Shown here piece after piece: positions 30,701 through 42,700 of a stretch of DNA of 64,000 bases; within the stretch, counting starts at the first letter, position 1, and the number at the start of each line of letters is the position of its first letter. The notes below the pieces were generated by a model that was given only the letters and a program-made list of their open reading frames with translations, was not told the origin of the DNA and did not search any database. A program made the position numbers and the translations under genes. This DNA comes from Promerops cafer (lineage: Eukaryota; Chordata; Aves; Passeriformes; Nectariniidae). The stretch covers positions 186,001 to 250,000 of the forward strand of contig VZSE01004870.1 in assembly GCA_013398275.1 (NCBI GenBank). The letters are read 5' to 3'.

Positions 30701-33700
30701 CAAGCGCCTTATTTCTCCCCCTATCATTTCTCATCACTGCAAATAAAATAGGTTAAAAGAGCGGGTGCAAAGCTGTGGCAACAGGAGGAGGGAGAGACTG
30801 ATCCTGTTCAGGGCGTGCACAGCTTGTACAGAGATGGGAGTTGTGGTCCCTGCTTGCCCTCCCCTATCACTCTGCTTTAAGATGAAGAAATAAAAGTGCT
30901 TTTGTTCCTAAAAGCATGGCCAAGGAGCAGGTTGCTGTCCTACAGGTGGATGAGCCTTGGATCCCCATGGAGGGAAAGCAAATTTTGGGGAAAACGGTCC
31001 TGCTGGCTACCTCTAGACCTCTGAAAGCAGAGGGATAGACGATGGCAGGAATACACCCTGTGTTTGAGGGTGAAGCTTTCCAGAAGGAAGGAAAAGAGGA
31101 AGAGGTGGCAGCGTCCCATGGCTCAGAGGTAAGCGTACCCTGGGGTGGGAGGTGAAGCTGCCTTGTCTCTTCTGCCAACAACTCGAGCACATCCTGGAGC
31201 TCAGGGAAGGAGGTGCCTGTAACTCAGCGGGCAAGCCCTGCTGCACTTCCTACTCAAGTGTCACCTGAAAAAATACCCCATTTATGCCATGGTTTAGACC
31301 CAGATGCTATTTCAGCTTTAGTGCCAGGCTTGCCTCCATGCCCGCTGCCTCTCAGCATTGCACTGGATCACAATGCCTGCCCTGCCTTCTGAGCCAGGAT
31401 CCCTGGAGGCATCCCAAGGAGGGATGCAGCCTGAGGGGCCTTGCTCCCTCAAACCCTCCAAGGCCCATAGATGCATAAGAAGAGAGCAGATGGATGCTCC
31501 CTGCCTTGCCAGGACCCCAAGAGAGCACCAAGTGCTATGAGGGGACCAGCTCCAGGTGCAGCTGAACACGAGGAGCAGTTCATGCATGAAGGGAAGGAGC
31601 ACTGAATGGCAGGAACTCCAACCAAGGTGGCTTTTACACAGCTCTGTGCTTTCAGTGGGGAGTTAAGATATCCAGAGATATCTTATCTGAGGACATCCCA
31701 TCCAGGGAGCAGAGTGCCCAGCTGGACTCACTGGCTGAGGTGAGCTCTTCTCAGTTTTTAACTGAGTGTGCCCTGCGCCTGGGGAATAACTGAGCAAGAT
31801 CCCTTGGAAGACAGGTTGGGGGGAAAAACACTGTTACTCAGCCTGATTTCCTTTCCTGGCTCTTCCCTCCAGAGAGATGAATTAACCAAGTTGTCACAGC
31901 TGCAGAGCCAGAAAAGGAAGCACCATCAGAACACCCAAGCCCCAACAAACAGGACCAGACAGGTTAAGCTGCTTCCCCGTGATGAGGGTCCTCACCCCAT
32001 CAGCCAGGCAAAGAAAATTTGGGAGACACTTTGGAAGCTGCTTGTGCTGAATCCCTGCTCTGTAGAACATGACAGTCAGCAAGCAAGGAAGCTGTGGGAT
32101 GCTCTCCCCACTGTCCCATTCGCCTTGTCCCAGCTCCCTCCTTCCACAGCCTGCTTTTCCACAGCATTCCTGCTGTGATCCTAGGAAAGTGCTGGGAAGA
32201 AGCAGATACCCCTATCTGGGGACCTGCCCTTTGAAGGAACTTGGCTATTTTGTGAGGATTTTCCTCTCCTACACACATTTCCCCTTCCTCCCCTCCACCC
32301 TCTCACTGACCCAAATTAGTCCCAGCCCACGCCAGCACTGCCGCTCACATGTGGTTCCCATTTTTCTACAGGAAAACCCATCAAATCCTTCCAAGCAGCT
32401 CCAAGCACGGCTGGTCCTGGAGCAGCTTTAGTGGGTTAGCACAGCAAACTCATTTCCAGCACCCCACCTCATCCAGCCCCTGCAGCTCAGTGGAGGCATC
32501 TCCCGTCCTTCCCTGGGGGTACAGCCCCAGGAGGGAGCTGGCCAGGGCTGGCCCAGCTCTTGCTCTCCCAGCAGGGATAATCCTTTAACAGGGCAACCAG
32601 GCTCCTCCCTTGAGAAGGTCACGCTGTTGGTGTCTGCTGGTGCATTGCGATTCCAGAGCCAACCTCTACCCTGGGGGAACTGGGTTTCCCCCCTCTGGCT
32701 CCTACTTCATGGGGCTGGGAGGGTATCAGAGAGTCCAGAATGATGTCCCAGAGCCTCAGTGAATTAAAACCTCAATAAGCACATGCTCCTGTGGGCTTGT
32801 GGAGCTCACTGTGCGATGCAGAAGAGGCAGTTTGAGAGCTGGGGGATTTTGGAGTTACAGTGGGGTTGCTGGCTTACTTCCAAAATCCCACGGGAGCCCA
32901 AGGAGAGCCTGGAGGGCATTCAGGGTGCAAGCCTGGAGCAGAGGGAGAACGCAGGAAAGCATTTGGTGTTTGCCACCAAATCACTGTAGCACTGTTCCGA
33001 TCTCCAGGCATGGGGTTTTACACGGCAAGCTGGGAAGAGGAGCTTTTGGGGAGCAAGGAGAGTTAAAGGCAAGCACAGAGGAATGGGCTTGAGATGAGCG
33101 AGGAGAAGCCCACTGACCTCTGCAGAACTGGGCATGTTCACCACCCTGCTCCATCACCCTGTGCCTGGCTGAGGCCTTGGGAGGGAGGGAGTTCCTCTTT
33201 CTGCTTTGCAAATGGACAAAAAAAAAAAACCAAACTAAAAAGCTTTCTCCGGTTCCTCCTCTCGGCAAGGCATGAGGAGGGGGATGGCGAGTGCACAGTT
33301 CATTAAAGCCGGAGGGCAGGCGGCCAGCGAGCATCCTGGCAGGCAGAGCAGTGGATTTTCGCAGGCTCGCTGCCTCCTGACACAGAAGCTTCCCTTGTAG
33401 CACTCACAGCTGTTTGGATTTTACCCGAGTTCATATCACAGTTTATCAAAGAGGCTCCATTTTTTTTCCCCTTCTTTTTTTTTCACACTTTGCTGAGTAC
33501 AAGCCAAATGGTTCCCACAAAAACAAATGCAGGTTTTGTTCTGCATTGCAGTGGAACGTAGGGTGGGAGAGAGGAAGAGGTGACACGTGTCCCCTCTCCA
33601 GCCCCGATTCCCTTGTAGAGGGATTTTCAGGGCATGGGTTTGGCAATGGGAGCTGGAGGGGGCACAGTGGCATCAGCACATCCAAAGGAAGGAGCAGGAG

Positions 33701-36700
33701 TGGGTCCTGCATCCCAGCACTGGGTGCCTCCAGATTACCAGGAGGTACTGGGGTGCTTGGTCAAGGAAAATGTATGTCCAGAGGAGCTCAAGAGCATCCA
33801 GGGCTGAGAGAAGAAGAGGGTTTTGGTTAGCCCCAGCTCCTGAGCCTCTTCCAGTGAGGAGTTGGGAAATAAGGACAGCATAGCAGGAGGAAATGACAAG
33901 GTTAGGGATGAGGTGGGAGCCAGGATGGGGCTGCGGAGACACTGGCTTACTGCAGTATAGAGGCATCCTGTGGTTGTGGCACCCCCTTATTACCAAAACA
34001 AACACCCACTGGCTCTGTACAGGATCCCCAGTGCATCCCTTGCTATCCAAACCTGCAGCTAAACCCTCATCCCACTCCCTCCTGACAGCCCTGCTCACTG
34101 GGATGTTCGCAGGCAGCCCTTCCCTTCCCTTCCCTTCCCTTCCCTTCCCTTCCCTTCCCTTCCCTTCCCTTCCCTNGTACAGGATCCCCAGTGCATCCCT
34201 TGCTATCCAAACCTGCAGCTAAACCCTCATCCCACTCCCTCCTGACAGCCCTGCCCCCTGGGATGTTCGCAGGCAGCCCTTCCCTTCCCTTCCCTTCCCT
34301 TCCCTTCCCTTCCCACTCTCCCAGACAGAGAGCACGGCCCTGGGAATGCCAGGCAGGCCAGTCAAAAGCGATTTAACACACACCTCACTGCCGGCCTGCC
34401 AAGAGCATCAGATGGCTCCCCATGCTCCATGCTCCTCCAGCCCTCTGCTCCCCTCCTCTCTGATTCCTCACCCTGCTTAGCAGGTTCAAACTCACTTTGC
34501 ATCTCTTTCACTACGTTTTGTGGAGAAACTGGTGTTGTACAGTCAGCCCCAGCCTCTCAGAGGCAGAAGAGCCCTGTCATGCCCTAAAAGAGGGACTGGC
34601 CACCTCAGCTCCATGGGCATAATGTACAGCCCTTCATGCATCCAGTGTGACCTGCCAGTATTTGTCCTCAGCTCTGCCCTCCTCGTTATCCAGCTCTTCA
34701 CTGGCCTCATCCCAGCAGAGCTTTGAGATCTCAAGAACAGTCAGAATTTCCAGCCAGGTGAACTTTTCCCGTCTGCTGGAACTATAAATCTGTGGCCCCA
34801 TCACGAGACTTGGGATTTTCCAGCTCTGCAGCTAATGCCATAAATTGGCTGAACAACCTTATATGCTCCAGCCTATGTCTTCCAGAGTGGATGGAGAGCC
34901 AGCCAGCCCTCCTGGCCAGTCCCCACAGGGTTCAAGCATACCCCCAAAGGCCAAGGATCATCCCCAGTCATGTCCCACCAGGTGCATCACATGCGAGGTG
35001 GTTGAAAAGTCATGCCAGGGCCTCTTCCAAGCAGTTTAACCTCAGAAAACACCCTGTGAGAAGGTGCCAGGCAGTGGGGAGGTTTGTTTAACAGCTCTAT
35101 AAAACAAGCTGAGACAACCCCTGTGTGCGGGCCGTGGCTGGGGAGCGAAGTGCTGACTCAGGTGTCCTCTCTGCCCCAGGGTGCCACTGCTCTGTGAGAA
35201 AATGGCCTTGCTGGGCTTCAAAATTAAGCCCTGCGCTTCAAAGCATCCACACATGACATGCATAGGGATGTCTCCAGCCACTCAAGCACATCCCATACCC
35301 CAGAGGGTTCATTTGCTGTGGCAAGGTACATCAGCCAGGAATGTCTGAGGTGTTCCATCTCAGAGAGCAGCAAAAAGCTGGCTGCTTTGGTGCTAGGCTT
35401 GACTTAGCCAGCTGAACCAGCTCCTGCAGCCCAGAATGACCCTGGGGACAGCACAGGAACTGCACAACCAGCCCTGGGGAGGTACAAGCGGAGAGAAGAC
35501 AGCTCCTTGCAAGGACAGCCAGCCCTATTCTCACACTGTGCTCCGAGCAGCAACACTGATGTCCATGCAGCAGGGCTTAACCTCTCCCTTAATCCCCCCA
35601 TCCCACAGCGCTGCTACCAACCAACAGGCATTAAATCCAGCCTGTAAATCTCAGCGTGAGCTGCAGAGCTCGGGGCCGCTCTGCTGCCTGCCTCCTGACC
35701 AGCCAAGCAGCTTTCCCTCCACAGGGCTCCTGCCCGGAGGACAGCCAGGCTGCTCCAAGGAGCCATGTGATGCTTTGGAAGCTCCTCCACATTTTTCTGC
35801 TGCTCCAAGAGGTCAGCAGCTGGGAATATTTGCTTCTTGCTTAAGGGCTCTGGTGAATCCAGGACAGCCACGTGCCAGCCAGGGCAATTAGTGAGAAGGG
35901 TGGAAGGCCTCAGATCTGCTTATCAAGGTGGGAGGTAACTGATGCTCCTGCCTCTGACAACGCTTTGGGAGCAATGTTTGAGTGCAAACATGCCTGGCTT
36001 TAGAGGAGAAGGCAGCACTTGGTATTCTTAATTTTGAAGACAGGCTAATTTTACTGGCTTCCAGCCTAAAAAAGGTCACAAGTGACAGTAAGAGAGAACT
36101 GACCCCCAAAGGAACCCTATCAGCTGCAATGCAGAAAACTGATGCCAAGCCAAAAAAAAAAAATTTGTAAGAGATCATGGGAGCAGGTTTCCCTCCTTCC
36201 TCCAGGGAAGAGGGGTGGGACAGCATGAGACTGTGGGATTCGTACCACTGGAATCCCCTTGGCAAATCCTTTGCCCAGACATCCATGAGGCATCTAAACA
36301 GCTTTTGAGAGCCTTCTCCTGGATGTTGCTCTTCCTTTCTCACAGATCATAGGTGACAGGGAGTTGATAGGGACCCACAAGGATCATTGAGTCCAGCTCC
36401 TCCTGCTGGGGCTCAGCTCAGCATGTGACCTCCACCACAGCCATAGGCCTTCTCTCTGTGAGGTCTGCTTGGGTTGAGGGGATCCTAATCCTAAAGCCCT
36501 TGGCACAGAGGAGGCATCACACCATGGTTTGACAGGCACTGGATCCCACTTGGGAAGGCAGCAGACCGATCCATCTCTTTGATGCACGAACAGTGCTTCC
36601 AGAAGGACCATGTGCTAGTGCTGGGTTATCCCCCAGCCTGGTGGTCACAGGTGAAGGAGAAGAAATTCTCAGGATACTTCCTTATAAATGATAGAAGTTT

Positions 36701-39700
36701 TTGGAGCTGTTTCCCTGTTATTTTGAAGGAAGTTTGTGTTTCCACTTAGCTCCACCCTGTCTTCTCTGGCAAAGCATCTCAAGATACCTGCCTTGGGACT
36801 GCAGTTACTGATGGCGAGACCACCCATCACAGCCCCTATCTCTGCCTGAGCCAGGCTTGGAGGGTGAATTCTGCCAGCGAGGGCTGCAGATACTTCTCCC
36901 ACCCATCTCCCAGCATCAGGCAGGCTCTGGAGCAGTTCTACATGTCTTGGGGACCACAGGTCCTTACAGAGCAAGAGATGGTTCCACCTCCTGCAGAGAT
37001 CACTGGTCAAACCCCACTTCCATCCTCAAGCACGCAATGTACCATAACCTCTGTCTCTGGGACTCCGAGGACGTATCAGGAGAGTGACTAAAGTCCTTTC
37101 AGAGTCAGCAACCAAGCATGAACAAACTTGAGTTGGATTAGAAATAAACTACCCTTAATCACAGATCCCCCTATGTGACCTCACAGACCTTTGAATTTGC
37201 CCACCAGCAACGTGACAGGGAAAAACTGCTGTGCTGTGCTTGAATAAAAACTCTGTCCCCCATTTCCCTTTCCTGTGAACACTAATCCTTCAGCTGGAAA
37301 TAACTGCCTAAAAGTAACAGGTCTATTTTCCTTCCCTGTTTCAGTGTTCCCAGGCCAGCCTGGGAAAGAGGCAGCAGTGGTCCTGGACCACACTTTAGCA
37401 GATGCTGTCCCAGTCTCTCAAGCATCCCCCTTGCACTCTCCAACTCAGGATGAAACATCACCAGCATCTCTTAAGTCAAACATAAGGCTGGCTTCTCACT
37501 CTGCTGTGCAAAACAGCTGAGCTGGCTTGTGGACAGGGGAGGGATGTAACGTGGGAATGCACATACGGCTTCAATTTGAAAAGTGACTAAAAATAGCTCC
37601 ATGAGGCTCCCACGTTCACTTAGTCTCTCCGGCAAGAGATCAATCTTTGCCAGAGAGTCCTGTAAAAGTTTTTCTCCTCTATTCTCATCTTGCTTTTTCT
37701 GGAAGCAGCAGAGATGTAGCTTACACCAGTCTTTTATCCGCCATCAGTAAGTTTCAGAGTTAATCACTGGTACCTGAGGGCATGGCTCACCCTCCCAGAA
37801 CCACCACTTTGGCTCCAGTCCTGCACCCACCTCATATGAGCAACAACTTGACTTGACAAAGGACAGAGTAATCTATTTTTTCTTTTTTTTTTTTTTTTNN
37901 NNNNNNNNNNNNNAGATTTTTTGGGGCATGAGTCACTGTGAAGAGCCTCGGCTTGCTGAGCTTCTGTGAGCCAGTCCCACCGCACCTCTGGCTGGCTGCT
38001 GGGGAAGCTGGGCCTGCCAGTGCCAAAGGGAAAAAGTTGGAGGTGGCTGCAGTACAGGAGAGCTTTGAAATGGGACCTTGCCCAGGCTCACTGTCACTCT
38101 GGTCATCCTGCTTCCCTAACACAGCATGAGGCCACTTACTTGCCAAGGGTGGCTTATCCTAGGGGCTGGGCTGACTGGGGAGAGGAGAGTGGACACTGTG
38201 AGTGGGACATTGTCTCTGGGATGAATCCAGACTTGGGCAAAAATTGCTGCCCAAGCAGATACAACTCCACACCCAGCTCAGCTTAGCAAATTTTGGGAGC
38301 TGCAGTGATGGGACAACTTCATCAATACATAGTCTGTGGAGAGGTGGCTCTCTTCTCCCCCAGAAGCATGGCTTGTATCTCATGCTCTCCCCCTGTTCAT
38401 TTTGATGCCACATCCCTGAAAGCAAGGAAGGAAAACCCAGGGTCCTGCCAGCTGATTCCACCAATCTCCTCACTGATTTCTCCACCTTGCCTCGACCATT
38501 AACCCTGTTATTTCCCAGCGAGCTGAGGAATAGGCATCCCTTGCCCCAGATTTTATTGCAATAAAGATGACTCCCTGCCAGCTGCCACGACACTTGGCAT
38601 TCCAGCCTTCACAGCATTTGGCTCCCCAGCCTCCGCCACAGTGCCTTAAAAAGCTGAAGCAAAATCTACCAACCCTAGGCACTGAAACACATGGCTTTGG
38701 ATGGGCGAGCGGCTCGCCAAGCCGGCTGGAGGGATTCACTCAGCTTGGCACTCCGAGTGCAAGCCTGTCTTCTTGCTCCGGCTGGTCTAGCTGTTTCTTA
38801 ACGAAACAGGCTCTGACAACATTGTTTAATAAGGAGCCACTTTGCCTCCGGGGATGGGAGAGAGAAATATGGTGCCTTGACATGTGAAAGGCAAATCCTG
38901 TTTGCTCCAAAACCGTTTGTTGGAGAGCGAGGGAAGCTTGAGGAAATGGTTTTGGCTCTGAGCGTATGTAGTACTTGGGCTGCTTGACCCTGCCATCCCT
39001 GTCCCACCCATCCCAGGGGTGCTCAGGGGCTTCAGTGAAGCTGGTGGGGTGCTCTGACCTGATGATGAAGGCTCCTCTGGTTTCCAGGAGTTTCCGTTCA
39101 CTGCTGAAGCGCTTTAGCAGGTTGATCATGAACTTGTAGAAGTAAGAGTTCATGGTGGGGGTGGAGGGTGAGCACTCCAGGCCTTTTGTACCTGGGGAGG
39201 CAAATGGGAGAGCAAATTAGAGCTGCCAGGACCCTGTTTCCAAAGCCTCGATGAGAGAGCACACACCCAAAACATGGTCACAGCACTGAGAAGACGAGGA
39301 CAGGGGCATTGAAAGATTTTCAAGCCTCATATAACCACATCTGGTTGTTTCAAGCAGAGCCAGCCCTGTCTTAGCTCTCTCCAGCCCAAGGGAAAGCATC
39401 TTATGGTGGTCACAGCCCTGGAAGCAGCACTTGGGGTTAAAATGGGATTTTTAGGAGTTCATCCCAGAGCTATTCAGCTTCAGTAGCTGCTAGAAGAAGG
39501 AGTCCCTGAGGCTTTAAATTGAACCAATCCCATCTCCTCAGATAGGGCATGTACAGTCATCCCAAAACCACTAGATTACTGGTGAGTTGAAGAGCCTGTA
39601 ATCCAACCCCGTAAGCCACAGATGCACCGAGCCCAGTGTGCACATAGTGGCAGACACACACACTCAACCCCGGGCCATGGCACAGACACCTGTTTACACT

Positions 39701-42700
39701 CGGTGATGTGATTTTCCCTGAGCAGGAGCCACTTAGTACAAGTGTCACATACAATGTGTCCCACAGCTAGCATAAAGTACTGGTCAAACCACTGCAGAGC
39801 TCCAGGCTTAGGGATTGTCCTGGTATGAGACTCTTGGCAGGGAGGGCAGGGAAAGGGGCAGCTCCCAGCTCAGGGAAATAACCCCTCCAAACACAAGAGC
39901 AGGGAGTTGGCAGGTAAAGATTGCTTTTCCCACAGTGAAACCCCAGGGGAGATGGTTTATTTAGGAGGACAGCGCTCAAAGCAAATGTTTGGAGAGAGCA
40001 TTTCAAAGGCGACTTTGCAACAAGGGGAGCTCTCTTCTTGAATTTCTCCTTTGGAAAGGCCATGTCTAACTGTGGTAAGGAGGGAAGCCAGCACACACGA
40101 GCACCCCAAGGCTACTCCCCACCCACTATTTCCATCAGATAACCGAAGGAAACCTGAGCAGTTTGATTTATGGATGTTGTCTGCTTCTACGGACACTCAG
40201 CGGAGCATGGAGCAGCCAATTAAAGATGCAATTAAGCTGCCAAAGCCCAGGAAAGCTGATGGAAAAGCTGCTGGTCTGTCTTCTATCCTGCCTCTCCCAA
40301 TGATACACAAGAGATACAGGCAGGGCAGCTTCCCCAGGTTTGGATTTAGCATCTAAGAGAACGTACAGAGCCAAAGAAAAAGGGAAGTGAAATACGAGGT
40401 CATCCTGACCAGAACCCGGTGTCCTCTTCCCGCTGGAGCTGTGTGTTCACCCACCCCTTGGTATATCTGTAACCCCAAACCAGGCTTTGAAGCAGGCAGC
40501 TCCCTGAGCACAAGTGTTCACCATCGCATCATGTTTCCCCTCAGCTGCAGGGAAGATGATCTGGGCAAAGGAAAAAAAAAAAACTAATCCAGCTGAGCCA
40601 ATGTGCTCCAAAACAAAGGTGTGTTTGTTCGAAGGCAGGGAGTACCCGGTGTGAAAACACAGCCATGCCCCATGTGTCGTCCCTACAGCTGCTCAGCACT
40701 GCTCAACAGGGAGCAGAGACATGGTCTGGAGGTGACATGGGGCAGCTCTGCCTTCCCACTGCACCTGCCTCTGGCTCAGCCTCGAACCTCCCAGCAGAGC
40801 CTGGGAAGGCAGGTGAAGACCAGGCAGAAACTGTCTTTCAAAGCTGTGAAAGTGATATTTTTGCCCATTTTCTCAGCAACTCCAAGGCATCCAAACCTGG
40901 CTGCACTGCAACACAAGCTAGCAGCAGACAGGACATTCCACCTTCATTCCCACCAGCTAACAATGCTCCAGTGCTGTACCTTGTCTGGGGGAAGGTCTGA
41001 TCTTGGAGTTTCTCTCTTCTCAAGACCCCAGAAATAGTCCCTCTGAGCCCCACAGCAGCATCAATGGCAAAGTGATCCCTCCACAAAGCAAAGCCAGCTT
41101 TCTGCCTCACTGTCATCTTGCATGCCTTCCAGCCAAACACTACATATCCTAAAACACATCCCAAAGAAAAAACAGGAGGAGGCAGTAATTTTTCTCCTCC
41201 CTGACAGGACCAGCACTTCTGCTGTGCACAGGACAAAGCCCAGGAGCTGTATGGCTGCAAGACAGACCAGCCACAAGAACCTTCAGATATGTGCTCTGAA
41301 GTGATGCAGCATTTCCTGCATCTTCAACTGGAGACTGGGAATGACCTGCCGGATCAACTGAATATCCAAAAGTCAGAATTGCCTTGGAGATCAGATTCCC
41401 ACAGTCTGCAGGACCTTCAGTACAGCTGTTTTCTTCTATCGACTGGTTCCTTAACCTTGGACCCTTCTGCCCAGCCTGGGAGCAAGGAAGGACTGGGGTA
41501 CAGAGATGGTGAAAACAAGTCTGTGCCCTGTTTTTCTTAGAAGAAAGCATGTGAGTCTGCCCACTCCAGGGAGCTTCTTCACCATCTTTTGCCTCTGGGA
41601 GCACTGAGACTGAACTCCAGAGGGATGATTACTCCATCCTTTGCCCAACCAGTGCACAGCAGCTATGCCAGCATGTCCCTAAAGAAGGTTTCCACTGTGG
41701 CACACCATGCCAGAGCAGCCTTGCCAGTGCTCTCTAGGGCTAATGCTGGGAGTGAGAAACCAGTGTGTAGGTTCTGCCAGGCTGTAAAAGGCTCAACCAA
41801 ACCTCAGATGGAGTTTAAACAGACAATACTTCTTCCAAGCAGGCAAAGCAGTTCTTTTCCAAAGCCTCCCAATCCTTCAAACTTCCCGTTTGCTCTGTTT
41901 ACAGGATGTCTAGGAAGTGGCTGGCACCTTGTGTGCCATGGTGTAACCCTTCCTGGCGTAGCCCAGAGCTCAGCTCGCTGCCCTGAGGGTTACAGCTCAG
42001 CACAGTGGCATTCCCAGCCCGACAGAACTGTAGGAGCAGCTTGTCAAGTGTTTCTCTGAAGCACGAGAGACAAGCAGGAAGAAGTGTTAAGAAAACTGTG
42101 GCATAATTAATTGAAGCTTGCACCTCTCCCCCTTTCCCTGAAGCAAGACTTTGCAGATCCGTAACCTGCCAGATCTGCTGTTAACGTAGCTGGGGCTGGT
42201 GGCACGTCACGGCTCTGCTGCTTTTTTTTTTTTAATCTGGCGTGGAGGAGGGAGCTGGAAGAAGAAAGATCCATGCTCAGAGGAATGATGAAACTCAGTC
42301 CAGACATCCACTAGAATAGGAACAAATGGGAATTTTGGGCTCAGAGGAACATGAGAGCAGTAAAAGATGATGAAAGGTATGTGGGAATTGCAGCTCTATG
42401 GCCGCAGTGAGTCCACATCAGCCTGGGTCCTTATAATTGAATCACAGAAGGGACCTTAAAGCCCATCTAGTTCCAACCCCCCTGCCATCACCTTCCACTA
42501 GACCAGGTTGCTCAAAGCTCCCATCCAAACTGGCCTTAAACACTTACAGGGATGGGGCAGCCATAGCTTCTCTTGCAACCTGTGCCAATAACTCATCACC
42601 CTCACAATAAAGGATTTTTTCCTAATATCTAAGCTAAATATATTCTCTGTCACTTTTACACCATTATCCCTTGTCCTACCAATGACTACAGCAACCTCCT

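Larger units (their letters stand above)
23973..39058 (-). other. VAC14: VAC14 large intron (15.1 kb)
   Basis: Holds a poly(A)/poly(T) stretch at about 24730-24763, a TA/CA microsatellite, two CR1 fragments, the TTCCC microsatellite with its assembly duplication, and an N gap in a T run. Several AT-rich, CR1-free blocks (25500-25700, 27270-27390, 28200-28270) look like conserved non-coding DNA. No additional exon recognised. Confidence 0.7.
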
